From assembly GCF_002075885.1 (NCBI RefSeq), contig NZ_MDET01000034.1, forward strand, positions 178,586 to 242,585: a stretch of DNA of 64,000 nucleotides. Reading direction: 5' to 3'. Below the pieces are notes generated by a model. It had not been told where the DNA came from. It did not search any database and was given only the letters and a program-made list of their open reading frames with translations. The stretch's first letter is position 1; the number at the start of each line of letters is the position of its first letter. The DNA is from Manganibacter manganicus (GTDB lineage Bacteria; Pseudomonadota; Alphaproteobacteria; Rhizobiales; Rhizobiaceae). Below are positions 18,061 through 26,702 of the stretch, in pieces. Position numbers and translations under genes: made by a program.

Positions 18061-18102
18061 TGTCATGCGGCGGGCGGGAGTGATCCGGCCCGCCGCATGA
18101 CA
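18061..18102 (+). terminator. Very strong hairpin downstream of binding-protein gene
   Basis: TGTCATGCGGCGGGC (18061-18075) pairs over 15 perfect base pairs with 18088-18102 around a 12-base loop. No T-run follows, so it is better read as an mRNA-stabilising or partial attenuating structure than as a complete rho-independent terminator. It would allow higher binding-protein than permease expression. Confidence 0.75.
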
Positions 18103-18120
18103 CTCGCCCCTGGAGCGCCG

Positions 18121-18211
18121 TGTTCAATTGAACGCACAAAGGACGCTCCAGCACTTTAATGGAGCATCGGAACAATCCGAAACCCGGCAGTCACTTTTCG
18201 GCCCGATGCTC
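18121..18211 (-). repeat. 50-bp palindromic repeat (copy 1) with flanking small palindrome
   Basis: The core at 18162-18211 begins GAGCATCGG and ends CCGATGCTC, with internal TCCGAAA and TTTTCGG arms, forming an interrupted palindrome. Read on the minus strand it matches the copy at 43567-43616, and the match continues weakly beyond the core (CATTAAAGT versus CATCAAAGT). Farther out is GTTCAATTGAAC (18122-18133), a perfect 12-bp palindrome. I believe elements of this type are dispersed in Rhizobiales genomes; that is recollection rather than a search result. Confidence 0.75.
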
Positions 18212-18230
18212 TGGGAGGCAGAACCAGCTC

Positions 18231-19166
18231 ATGTTGCGCTTCATTTTTCGTCGCACGCTGCAGATGATCCCCACCTTGCTGGCGGTCGTCCTGATCATCT
18301 TCGTGATTTTCAGCGTCATCCCTGGCAGCTTCATATCGAGCCTGATGGCGGAGGGTCGCAACGCGATGAATGCAGATGTCGTTGCGCATCTGAATTCAGA
18401 GTTCGGGCTGGACAAGCCTCTGCTGGTTCGCCTCGGTGACTATCTCTGGGGGCTGGCGCATTTCGATCTTGGAATTTCCTACCGGACCCGTGAACCGGTA
18501 TGGAATGTGATTGAGCCAAGGCTTTGGCCTTCGATCAAACTCGCGCTAACAGCAATGGGTTTTGCCGTGGTGGTCGGCGTTCCTCTCGGATTTCTCGCCG
18601 CGCTGAAGCCGGGCAGCCTGTTTGATACCGGAACAATGATGATGGCCGTTTCGGGCCTGTCGCTTCCTGAATTCTGGCTCGGTCTGCTTCTGATGTATGT
18701 CTTCGCGTTGCAACTTGGCTGGCTACCCAGCTTCGGCTACCACCCCGGCAGCATCAAACACATCGTATTGCCAGCCATTGCGCTAGGCGTATCGCCGATG
18801 GCGCTTCTGGCGCGAACAACCCGCGCAGGTGTTCTGGACGTCATGAACGCCGATTTCGTGCGCACGGCGCGGGCAAAAGGGCTGACGGAGCCGCGTCTGG
18901 TGTTTGCCCATGTGACCCGTAACGTGCTGGTGCTCGTCCTGACCACACTCGGTCTCCAGTTCGGTTCGCTCATGGGGCAGGCGATCGTGATCGAGGCGCT
19001 GTTCTCCTGGCCAGGAATCGGCTCGCTTCTGGTCGATAGTGTTTCGACTCGCGACATTCCCGTGGTTCAGGGCACGGTTATCGTGATCGTGCTGTGGTTC
19101 CTCGTCATCAACATGTTGGTCGATGTCGCTTATGCCGCGATTGACCCGCGCATCAAGGTGGCTTGA
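18231..19166 (+). CDS. Peptide-type ABC transporter permease (DppB-like)
   Basis: This 311-residue inner-membrane permease of the BPD family opens with MLRFIFRRTLQMIPTLLAVV, as in DppB, and has six predicted helices. The EAA coupling loop is present as NADFVRTARAKGLTEPRL. The start at ATG 18231 has GGGAGG upstream; the longer frame from 18159 translates the palindromic repeat and is discarded. It ends two bases before the next permease gene and pairs with it to form the translocation pore. Confidence 0.93.
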   Translation: MLRFIFRRTLQMIPTLLAVVLIIFVIFSVIPGSFISSLMAEGRNAMNADVVAHLNSEFGLDKPLLVRLGDYLWGLAHFDLGISYRTREPVWNVIEPRLWPSIKLALTAMGFAVVVGVPLGFLAALKPGSLFDTGTMMMAVSGLSLPEFWLGLLLMYVFALQLGWLPSFGYHPGSIKHIVLPAIALGVSPMALLARTTRAGVLDVMNADFVRTARAKGLTEPRLVFAHVTRNVLVLVLTTLGLQFGSLMGQAIVIEALFSWPGIGSLLVDSVSTRDIPVVQGTVIVIVLWFLVINMLVDVAYAAIDPRIKVA

Positions 19167-19168
19167 GG

Positions 19169-19990
19169 ATGCGGCTGCGCTTCAATCTTGTCTTCGGGCT
19201 GACATTGGCGGTGATCGTGGTTGTGGCGGCAATCTGCGCCGGCTGGATTGCGCCGTATGATCCGATACTCGATGCGGATCTGATGGTCTCCGAGATGCCC
19301 CCAAGCTGGGAGCATCTGCTGGGCACGGATGCACAGGGTCGTGACGTATTTTCCCGCGTTCTGTACGGCGCCCAGGTGTCTTTGACCGTGGGCCTCGTCT
19401 CGCAGATGATCAACTCGACCATCGGTACGGTGCTCGGCGTTTCGGCCGGTTATTTCGGAGGCTGGTGGGATGATCTGGTGAACGGGCTGACGAATGTCAT
19501 GCTGGCAATCCCGTCGCTGGTGTTTGCGCTCGCCATCATGGCGGTGCTGGGGCCAGGTCTGCCAAGTCTTCTGATTGCGCTCGGCCTGACGAACTGGTCG
19601 TGGACCTGTCGCATCGCCCGCAGTTCGACCTTGTCATTCAAGAACCAAGCCTTCGTGCAAGCCGCCAAGGTCGCGGGCTTCAGCGATGCCAACATCATGC
19701 GAACGCAGATATTGCCGAACATCCTCGGCCCGGTACTGGTCATCGCAACGCTCGGTATCGGCAGCGCCGTCCTGGCAGAGGCGGCCTTGTCCTTTCTTGG
19801 CGTTGGCATCAGTCCTCCACAGCCAAGCTGGGGCAACATGCTGACAGATTCACGCGAGTTGATCCGCACCGCTCCCTGGGCGTCAGTGTTCCCCGGACTC
19901 GCGATTTTCGTCACTGTTCTCGGCTTCAACCTACTTGGCGACGGGCTCCGCGATATGCTTGATCCACACATGAGGACCCGGAAGGCATGA
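19169..19990 (+). CDS. Peptide-type ABC transporter permease (DppC-like)
   Basis: This 273-residue partner permease has the DppC-type layout: an N-terminal helix, periplasmic HLLGTDAQGRDVFSRVLYGA, then the core helices with the coupling loop KNQAFVQAAKVAGFSDANIM and the C-terminal FLGVGISPPQPSWGNML. ATG 19169 follows the DppB-like stop by two bases; an in-frame TTG at 19163 overlaps that stop and is less likely. The ATPase gene starts within its last codons (ATGA overlap), showing translational coupling. Confidence 0.93.
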   Translation: MRLRFNLVFGLTLAVIVVVAAICAGWIAPYDPILDADLMVSEMPPSWEHLLGTDAQGRDVFSRVLYGAQVSLTVGLVSQMINSTIGTVLGVSAGYFGGWWDDLVNGLTNVMLAIPSLVFALAIMAVLGPGLPSLLIALGLTNWSWTCRIARSSTLSFKNQAFVQAAKVAGFSDANIMRTQILPNILGPVLVIATLGIGSAVLAEAALSFLGVGISPPQPSWGNMLTDSRELIRTAPWASVFPGLAIFVTVLGFNLLGDGLRDMLDPHMRTRKA

Positions 19991-20904
19991 GCCGCATTTG
20001 TCCTGATCCGGTCCTGTCCATACGCAATCTGCGTATCGGCGTCGGCAAGCACAACGCCATCCTTCATAACGTGTCTTTCGATATCCTGCCCGGAGAAACC
20101 TATGGATTGGTTGGGGAATCCGGCTCCGGGAAAAGCATCACCGGCCTATCGGTAATGGGGCTGTTGAAGCGACCGCTGCAAGTGACGAGCGGCGAGGTCA
20201 TGTTTCAAGGACAGGATGTTCTCAAACTTGGCAACCGCGCCCGGCGCCGCCTGCGCGGCGATCGTATGTCGATGATTTTCCAGGAGCCGATGACGGCACT
20301 CAATCCCTTGGTGACAGTGGGCCGACAGATTGCTGAAATGCTGGTTGTTCATCGCGGCATGAGTTGGCCGCAGGCGCGTCGCAAAGCCGTCGAGGGGCTG
20401 GAAAACGTTCGCGTGCCTTCGCCCGAGGAGCGCGCCCGGTCCTATCCGCATCAGCTCTCCGGAGGAATGCGCCAGCGTGTCATGATCGCGATTGCATTGG
20501 CTTGCCGCCCTGACCTTTTGATTGCCGACGAGCCGACCACCGCGCTCGATGTGACCGTACAGGCTGGTGTCCTGGAACTGATCGCCGAGCTTTGCAAGGC
20601 CGAGGGAACCGCCGTGCTGCTGGTCAGCCACGATTTAGGCGTGATCGCCAATATGTGTCGACGCGTCGGCGTCATGGATCGAGGGCGCCTCGTTGAGGAA
20701 CAGGACGCCAAGGCACTGTTCGAGAACCCGTTGCATCCTTATACCCGCGGCCTGCTTGCTGCGCGTCCGCGCCTGGGTTCACGAACCCTCGCCGGGCGTG
20801 GCCGTTTGACGGAACTTGACCAGGTTGTAGCCAGCGAGGACCGCGGGCGCGACGCGCCAACGCTGACCACCCCGCGCGAGGCCTGTCCGGAGGTGACGGC
20901 ATGA
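19987..20904 (+). CDS. Peptide-type ABC transporter ATP-binding protein (DppD-like)
   Basis: This 305-residue ATPase has Walker A GESGSGKSIT, Q-loop MIFQEPMTALNP, signature LSGGMRQRVMIA and Walker B LLIADEPTTALD, followed by the C-terminal oligopeptide-transporter extension HPYTRGLLAARPR. That extension is somewhat short and lacks an obvious cysteine-rich cluster. It forms a heterodimer with the following DppF-like protein. Both junctions are four-base ATGA overlaps. Confidence 0.93.
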   Translation: MSRICPDPVLSIRNLRIGVGKHNAILHNVSFDILPGETYGLVGESGSGKSITGLSVMGLLKRPLQVTSGEVMFQGQDVLKLGNRARRRLRGDRMSMIFQEPMTALNPLVTVGRQIAEMLVVHRGMSWPQARRKAVEGLENVRVPSPEERARSYPHQLSGGMRQRVMIAIALACRPDLLIADEPTTALDVTVQAGVLELIAELCKAEGTAVLLVSHDLGVIANMCRRVGVMDRGRLVEEQDAKALFENPLHPYTRGLLAARPRLGSRTLAGRGRLTELDQVVASEDRGRDAPTLTTPREACPEVTA

Positions 20905-21851
20905 GCGCACCTTTGCTCGAAATCCGGGATCTCAGTGTCCATTTCCCGTTGCCACGTCAATCGCCTCTCGCCCCGAAACGCACGCTCCGCGCCGTGCAGG
21001 GGGTGAATCTCACCCTGAACGAAGGAGAATGCCTGTCCATCGTCGGTGAGTCCGGCTGCGGAAAATCCACCACGGCGCTAACCGTGATGGGTTTGCAGGA
21101 GCCGACCCAGGGGGACGTTCTGTTTCGGGGTCGGTCACTGACAGGGGCCAATGCACCTGGCCGGAAAGATCGCGCTCGCATCGCCCAGATGGTATTTCAA
21201 GATCCCTATGCATCGCTGAACCCGCGTCAGACCGTCGGGCGCATGCTGTCCTCACAGCTTTCGCTGCATGAAATCGCCAAGGGAAGCGACGCCGACCACC
21301 GCGTCGCCGACATGCTGACGCGTGTCGGCCTGACGCCGGATCATGCCAACCGCTATCCGCACGAATTCTCGGGCGGGCAACGTCAACGGATCGGGATCGC
21401 GCGGGCGCTGATGCTTGACCCAAAAATACTGGTTCTGGACGAACCGGTGTCGGCGCTCGATGTGTCGATCCAGGCGCAGATCATCAACCTGCTGATGCAT
21501 CTGCAGGAGACTCTAGGTCTGAGTTACATCATGATCTCGCACGATCTGAGCGTGGTGGAGCATGTCAGCGATCGGGTCGCGGTGATGTATTTTGGTCGCG
21601 TCGTCGAGGAGGGGGACTGGAATTCGATTTTTAACCGCCCGACCCATCCCTATACGCGCCGCCTGATCAGTTCTGTTCCAGATCCGGATGCGGTTTTGGT
21701 CGGAACGCGTCGCTTGCCGGATGCTGCACCCATTCCCGATGCCTCGCGTTTTTCACCCGATATATCACGCCGGCCGACGCCTGACGAAGAACCCGAGCCC
21801 AGCGTACTTATCCAGATCGGCGAAAGCCACACTGTCCGCGTCGCGCAATAG
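20901..21851 (+). CDS. Peptide-type ABC transporter ATP-binding protein (DppF-like)
   Basis: This 316-residue ATPase has Walker A GESGCGKSTTAL, Q-loop MVFQDPYASLNPR, signature FSGGQRQRIGIARAL and Walker B ILVLDEPVSALD, ending with the HPYTRRLISSVPDPD oligopeptide-transporter extension. It completes the five-gene importer (binding protein, two permeases, two ATPases). The M81 peptidase gene begins nine bases after its stop, so import and processing genes are probably co-transcribed. Confidence 0.93.
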   Translation: MSAPLLEIRDLSVHFPLPRQSPLAPKRTLRAVQGVNLTLNEGECLSIVGESGCGKSTTALTVMGLQEPTQGDVLFRGRSLTGANAPGRKDRARIAQMVFQDPYASLNPRQTVGRMLSSQLSLHEIAKGSDADHRVADMLTRVGLTPDHANRYPHEFSGGQRQRIGIARALMLDPKILVLDEPVSALDVSIQAQIINLLMHLQETLGLSYIMISHDLSVVEHVSDRVAVMYFGRVVEEGDWNSIFNRPTHPYTRRLISSVPDPDAVLVGTRRLPDAAPIPDASRFSPDISRRPTPDEEPEPSVLIQIGESHTVRVAQ

Positions 21852-21860
21852 AGACCATCA

Positions 21861-23378
21861 ATGACCTTCACTGTCCTCACCGCCGAATTCATGCACGAGA
21901 GCAATACGTTTTCGCGCTATCGCACCGACTTGCCACAGTTTGAGGTGGACGCGCTGTTACATGGCGAAGAAGCAATCCGCGTCCGGCGCAACGCGAACAC
22001 CGAACTTGCCGGTTTCATGGATGTGGCCGAGTCCGCAGGCTGGAACGTTGTACACGCCATTTCGGCACATGCCGTGCCCGGCGGGCGGGTAACGAAGGCG
22101 GCCTATGACCACATTGCGGGTGTTATCCTGGGGGCCGCACGGTCGAACAAGAGCCGGCTCGACGGAGTGCTGCTCGGCCTGCATGGCTCGATGGTCCCGG
22201 ACTTCTGCGATGACGGGGAAGGCTACCTGCTCAACCTCCTGCGAGACGAACTTGGAGCGGACATCCCGATCGCGGTGACGCTCGACCTTCACGCTATGGT
22301 ATCGGAGGATATGGTCCGTCAGGCGCAAATCCTCGTTTCCTACAAGACCTATCCGCATGTGGACATGCGCGAAACCGGTATCCATGCCGCCCGAATTCTG
22401 GACCGCGCCATGAAAGGCGAAGTGATGCCGCGCACCGTCAGGGCGCATGTGCCGATGCTGGACGAGGCGAATTCCGGCCGCACCGACATTTCCGAGACCT
22501 TGGCGCTTTACGATCGCGCCCGAGAGGCCGAGGCCGAGGGCCTGTTTGCGGTTTCCGTCAATGCGGCCTTCACCGGGGCGGATGTGTCCTGTGTCGGTCC
22601 GACCGTGCTCGCGACCTATGACAGAAGCGATCCCGACGCCGAGGCGGTCGCCCGGCGCGTGACGGAGGAACTCGCCGACAGAGTCTGGCAGGGGCGCACC
22701 AGCAAGCGAAACGTCTTCATCGAGATCGAGGAAGCCGCCGCCGAGGCTCTCGCCTGGCGTGGCGACAAGCCGCTTGTCATCGCCGATTATGCCGACAATC
22801 CTGGCGCCGGCTCCTATGGCGACTCGACCGCGCTGCTGAAAGGACTGCTTAATGCAGGCGTGCGGGGCGCCGTGCTTGCCCCCATGGTCGACGCCGAAGC
22901 GGCAGCGGAACTGCATCGCCGCGAGGAAGGCGAAACCGTAACGGTGGTGATTGGCGGCAAGGGCGATGCGAATTTCGGCGGCGGCCCGCTACCGGTGACC
23001 GGCGTGCTGCGCAAGCTCTCGGACGGGGCCTATATAGGCGACGGGCCGATCCAGGGCGGACTTGCCCATAGTTTCGGACCGACTGCGGTGATCGATGTCG
23101 ACGGAATCGACATCTTGATCGTTTCCGAGGCGCAGCAAATGGTTGATCTCCAGCAATTACGCGCTTTCGGGATCGAGCCGACAACTTGCCGCGTGCTGGT
23201 TCTGAAGTCCATGCAGCATTTCCGTGCGGCCTTTGAGCCCATAGCCGGCAAGGTCGTCGTCTGCGATGCGGGTGCACTGGCGACCCCACGCGCGGAGCGG
23301 CGACCCTATATCCGCGTGCCGCGTCCACTCTGGCCGCTCGACAAGGCGTTCGAGCGGGTCAGAAGTCTTACCGCGTGA
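21861..23378 (+). CDS. M81-family (MlrC-like) metallopeptidase
   Basis: This 505-residue protein of the MlrC family is named after the microcystin-degrading zinc peptidase. The diagnostic N-terminal AEFMHESNTFSRY, LLGLHGSMVP, AVTLDLHAMVSEDM and SYKTYPHVDMRETG are present, with the C-terminal domain carrying LVIADYADNPGAGSYGDST and SMQHFRAAFEPIA. Length is typical (about 490-510). It sits directly after the peptide importer, so it likely cleaves the imported peptide or an unusual amide in the cytoplasm. Members are often found with such transporters and their true substrates are mostly unknown. Confidence 0.9.
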   Translation: MTFTVLTAEFMHESNTFSRYRTDLPQFEVDALLHGEEAIRVRRNANTELAGFMDVAESAGWNVVHAISAHAVPGGRVTKAAYDHIAGVILGAARSNKSRLDGVLLGLHGSMVPDFCDDGEGYLLNLLRDELGADIPIAVTLDLHAMVSEDMVRQAQILVSYKTYPHVDMRETGIHAARILDRAMKGEVMPRTVRAHVPMLDEANSGRTDISETLALYDRAREAEAEGLFAVSVNAAFTGADVSCVGPTVLATYDRSDPDAEAVARRVTEELADRVWQGRTSKRNVFIEIEEAAAEALAWRGDKPLVIADYADNPGAGSYGDSTALLKGLLNAGVRGAVLAPMVDAEAAAELHRREEGETVTVVIGGKGDANFGGGPLPVTGVLRKLSDGAYIGDGPIQGGLAHSFGPTAVIDVDGIDILIVSEAQQMVDLQQLRAFGIEPTTCRVLVLKSMQHFRAAFEPIAGKVVVCDAGALATPRAERRPYIRVPRPLWPLDKAFERVRSLTA

Positions 23379-23454
23379 CTGCGCTATGCTCGTTGAATTC
23401 CTAGCTCATACAAGACAATGTGTTGCGTCGTGAGCCATGGGAGAAAGATTTACA

Positions 23455-24201
23455 GTGAACAGAATTGATCTTGAAGGCCAGGCGGCGGTGGTGACGGGCG
23501 GTGCGCAGGGACTGGGCCTGGCTTTCGCCGAACGCCTCATAGCTTCCGGAGCCAGAGTCAGCCTGTGGGACGTTAATGGCGAGCAATTGGAAACGGCGCG
23601 CAAAGCTTTGGGTGGAGCTGTAAGTGTGGCGGTCGTCGATATCGTTGATGCCGAGGCGGTCGTCAGGGCCCACGCCGAAACCGAGGCCGCTCTCGGCCCG
23701 GTGTCCATTTTGATCAATTCGGCCGGTATAGCCGGCCCCAACCACACGCTCGACACCTATCCACTGGAAGACTGGAAACGCGTCATCGACATCAACCTGC
23801 ACGGTACGTTCCACGTCAACCGCGCCGTGGTCCCGTCGATGAAAGCCCGCGATTACGGCCGCATCGTCAATATCGCATCCATTGCCGGCAAGGAGGGCAA
23901 TCCGAATGCATCGGCCTATTCGGCCTCGAAGGCGGCGGTCATAGGCCTGACCAAGTCGCTGGGCAAGGAACTGGCCGCTTTCGACATTGCCGTCAACTGC
24001 GTTACGCCCGCGGCGGCGCGCACACCGATCTTCGATCAGATGAGCCAGGAACATATAGACTACATGCTGGCGAAAATTCCGCGCGCCCGCTTCCTCGAAG
24101 TGGCAGAGGCTGCCAACATGGTTGCCTGGCTGGTCTCGAAAGAAAACTCCTTCACTACCGCTGCCGTCTTCGACTTATCCGGGGGCCGCGCCACCTACTG
24201 A
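23455..24201 (+). CDS. SDR-family NAD(P)-dependent oxidoreductase
   Basis: This 248-residue short-chain dehydrogenase has the cofactor motif TGGAQGLGLA, the NSAG motif, catalytic Ser in NIASIAGKEG and the YSASK active site. The Asp at the end of the second strand (LWDVNG) favours NAD over NADP. GTG 23455 is preferred because GGGAGAAAG lies just upstream; ATG 23437 is an alternative. It follows the M81 gene by 76 bases and probably oxidises a hydroxylated product of the imported compound. It resembles 3-oxoacyl-reductase-like SDRs, and the substrate cannot be told. Confidence 0.9.
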   Translation: MNRIDLEGQAAVVTGGAQGLGLAFAERLIASGARVSLWDVNGEQLETARKALGGAVSVAVVDIVDAEAVVRAHAETEAALGPVSILINSAGIAGPNHTLDTYPLEDWKRVIDINLHGTFHVNRAVVPSMKARDYGRIVNIASIAGKEGNPNASAYSASKAAVIGLTKSLGKELAAFDIAVNCVTPAAARTPIFDQMSQEHIDYMLAKIPRARFLEVAEAANMVAWLVSKENSFTTAAVFDLSGGRATY

Positions 24202-24406
24202 CAAGCTGGGCATCGGACCGAAGACGCGGCTTCCATGTCCGGCTATGCGGGCGCCACGAATTCACGATGGCGTCTCGTGCGCCCAGAGCGAGGCCAAGCG
24301 GGTCGCGTGCGGACACGCTGACAAATTCGCGTTTCTCAAATGGACCATTGAAACGACGCATTAGTTGAGTGTATTTGTCCACAAAACTCGCGAATGGATA
24401 ACCCGG

Positions 24407-25357
24407 ATGAGATCGATCGCAATTCTTGCATGGGCCATGCTGGGTCTTATGACGGCGGTGGCGATGGCGCAGGACCCCGCGCCAGACCCGGCTGTAAACA
24501 ATGCCGCGGCAGGATCCGGGACCGGGCAGGGCACGTCCACCGACTTGGCTTTTCCGTCCGCGTCTCCGGCCGGCATGAATGCAGCGCAGGGAAATGAGCC
24601 CGAACCAGCTGGACATGCCAAGGACACGGCTGCCCCAGAAGAGATTGCCACGCCTTTGCTGCCGCACAACCTTTCTCCGTGGGGCATGTTCATGAATGCC
24701 GACATCGTCGTTAAGGCGGTGATGATCGGTCTGGCTTTCGCTTCGCTGGTGACGTGGACCGTCTGGCTCGTCAAGACGCTTGAATTGTTTGTGGCGCGCA
24801 TGCGCGCGTATCGCGCCATGGGAACGATCGTTCAGGCACGCTCCCTCCAGAATGCAAGCGCGGCACTCGGCTCCGGTAAAAATGCGGCAAGTCTGCTTGT
24901 TCAGGCTGCCCGGCAAGAGGTCGATCTTTCTGCGGAAGCGCTTGATCATGCCGGCGGCGAAGGGCTGAAGGAGCGCGTAGCCTCCCGGCTGTCGCGCATA
25001 GAGGCGCAAGCTGCACGTCGCATGACGCGGGGCACCGGGCTGCTCGCGACCATCGGCTCGACGGCGCCCTTTGTCGGCTTGTTCGGCACGGTCTGGGGAA
25101 TCATGAACGCCTTCATCGGCATTTCGGAAGCCCAAACGACCAACCTCGCGGTGGTCGCTCCCGGCATCGCCGAGGCGCTGCTGGCGACGGCGCTGGGTCT
25201 GGTGGCTGCCATTCCTGCCGTGGTCATCTACAACGTCTTTGCGCGCGCAATCGCCGGGTACAGGCAGGTTCTCGCCGATGCCGCCGCAGGTGTCGAGCGG
25301 CTTGTCAGCCGCGATCTCGACTACCGTGCCGTACCCGCCCGCGTGGCTGCCGGGTAG
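24407..25357 (+). CDS. exbB: TonB-system proton channel subunit ExbB
   Basis: This 316-residue member of the MotA/TolQ/ExbB family has a signal peptide (to AVAMAQ) and a long Pro/Ala-rich periplasmic extension, typical of alphaproteobacterial ExbB, before the first channel helix. The core motifs IGSTAPFVGLFGTVWGIMNAF and LLATALGLVAAIPAVVIYN line the channel. ATG 24407 is chosen; a TTG at 24365 is an alternative. A near-match to the iron box TGA-N9-TCA (TGA at 24366, TCC instead of TCA at 24378) lies just upstream. With ExbD and TonB it energises the outer-membrane siderophore receptor encoded on the other strand. Confidence 0.92.
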   Translation: MRSIAILAWAMLGLMTAVAMAQDPAPDPAVNNAAAGSGTGQGTSTDLAFPSASPAGMNAAQGNEPEPAGHAKDTAAPEEIATPLLPHNLSPWGMFMNADIVVKAVMIGLAFASLVTWTVWLVKTLELFVARMRAYRAMGTIVQARSLQNASAALGSGKNAASLLVQAARQEVDLSAEALDHAGGEGLKERVASRLSRIEAQAARRMTRGTGLLATIGSTAPFVGLFGTVWGIMNAFIGISEAQTTNLAVVAPGIAEALLATALGLVAAIPAVVIYNVFARAIAGYRQVLADAAAGVERLVSRDLDYRAVPARVAAG

Positions 25358-25367
25358 GAGAAGGACA

Positions 25368-25811
25368 GTGGCTGGGAAAGTTCGCGAGAGCATCGGCGAC
25401 GAACTGGAGGAAACGCACGAGATTAATGTGACGCCCTTCATCGACGTCATGCTTGTGCTGCTGATCATCTTCATGGTGGCGGCACCGCTGGCTACAGTGG
25501 ACGTCAATGTCGACCTGCCGGGTTCGACCGCCGCTGCTGCTCCGCGGCCGGACAAGCCGGCCTTTCTAACCCTGAAGCGGGATCTTTCACTGTCACTCGG
25601 AAACGAGATCCTGCCGCGGCAGGGTTTCGCGCGCGCACTCGACAGGATTACCGACGCCAATAAGGAAACCCGGATATTCCTGCGCGCTGACAAGGCGGTC
25701 GAATACGGGGAATTGATGGAGGTGATGAACCTGTTGCGTTCGGCCGGCTATCTGAAAGTAGCGCTCGTCGGCATAGAGAGCCTGCCCGGAGGCGGGGCCG
25801 GCAATCCATGA
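25368..25811 (+). CDS. exbD: TonB-system subunit ExbD
   Basis: This 147-residue protein has a short cytoplasmic tail, one membrane helix and a periplasmic domain. THEINVTPFIDVMLVLLIIF carries the conserved Asp that is protonated during energy coupling. GTG 25368 follows AGGAGAAGG and is only ten bases after the exbB stop; longer frames reaching back to 25239 would read through exbB. It overlaps tonB by four bases. Confidence 0.93.
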   Translation: MAGKVRESIGDELEETHEINVTPFIDVMLVLLIIFMVAAPLATVDVNVDLPGSTAAAAPRPDKPAFLTLKRDLSLSLGNEILPRQGFARALDRITDANKETRIFLRADKAVEYGELMEVMNLLRSAGYLKVALVGIESLPGGGAGNP

Positions 25812-26689
25812 CAGCAGCACCTGCCGAACTCGCGCTCAGTCGGCGTCCTCCGTTGCGGGAAGCCGGCCTATGGCTGGGAGCGGGTATTGTCATTCTGGTA
25901 GCGCATGCGTCTTTTGCCTATCTGCTGCGCGATGTTGCCCCCCGGGACGAGCATGACGCAATGGAACAGGCGATGGAGATCGACCTGGCGCCGCTTCCGG
26001 TGTCGGTGCCGGAAACTGTCCAGTCCGAGGCGCTGGCGCAGGAAGAGCCGGTGAACAAGATCGACCCGGTGGAAGAGACGGCAGAGATAGAGCCCGACGA
26101 GGTCGTGGAAGCAACCGCCGCGCCGGTGGAAGAGATCCAACCGGAGCCGGAAATCGAAAAGCCCGTTGCCGAAACGGTGCAGCCGGAACCCGTCGAACCG
26201 GAAATGATCGAGCAGGAGACTACAGAGGTGGTGACGCCCGAAATCGTGGTCCCGTTGCCGCAGCCGAGGCCGGAGCCGCCAGTCAGGAAAAGAGTGGAAC
26301 GGAAAAAGCCGGCATCTAAAGAGCCTAAAGTCGTGAAGGAGGACAAGCCTGCCGAACGACCGAGGCGCCAGGCCAAGACGCCGCCTTCGACTCGGGCTTC
26401 AGCCGCGTCCAGGGCGCCTAAGATCGATCCTTCCCGTTGGAACAGCGCCGTGCGGGCCGCCATCGCGCGCCGTGCAAGTGCCGTACGCGGCATGCAGGGC
26501 ACAGTCCGGATCAGCTTTGTGATCGGTTCCTCCGGCACTATCGTTTCTGCCAGCGTCACCGGCTCATCAGGCAATGCAAGGCTGGACCGGGCCGCTTTGA
26601 GGATGGTTCGTTCCGCGCGGGTTCCAGCTCCTCCCGAAGGCCTTGGCGGCTCGCGCCATGCCTTTGCCATACCGCTAACGTTCCGCTGA
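25808..26689 (+). CDS. tonB: TonB energy-transducing protein
   Basis: This 293-residue protein has one N-terminal membrane anchor (WLGAGIVILVAHASFAYLL, about residues 21-39), a long Glu/Pro/Val-rich periplasmic spacer with many EP and KP repeats (about 60-195), and a C-terminal TonB domain (MQGTVRISFVIGSSG to HAFAIPLTFR). Such a spacer crosses the periplasm to reach the TonB box of receptors. It overlaps exbD (ATGA) and is convergent with the ABC gene ending at 26703, leaving only 13 bases between. Confidence 0.93.
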   Translation: MTAAPAELALSRRPPLREAGLWLGAGIVILVAHASFAYLLRDVAPRDEHDAMEQAMEIDLAPLPVSVPETVQSEALAQEEPVNKIDPVEETAEIEPDEVVEATAAPVEEIQPEPEIEKPVAETVQPEPVEPEMIEQETTEVVTPEIVVPLPQPRPEPPVRKRVERKKPASKEPKVVKEDKPAERPRRQAKTPPSTRASAASRAPKIDPSRWNSAVRAAIARRASAVRGMQGTVRISFVIGSSGTIVSASVTGSSGNARLDRAALRMVRSARVPAPPEGLGGSRHAFAIPLTFR

Positions 26690-26702
26690 GCTGATCCTCC
26701 CG

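Noticed and set aside
24209..24222. Third copy of the palindromic repeat (GCATCGGACCGAA)
   Set aside because: Only about 13 bases match, and no complementary right arm follows.
24155..25693. Minus-strand frame of 512 codons opposite exbB and exbD
   Set aside because: It is antisense to two strongly supported genes and low in family resemblance.
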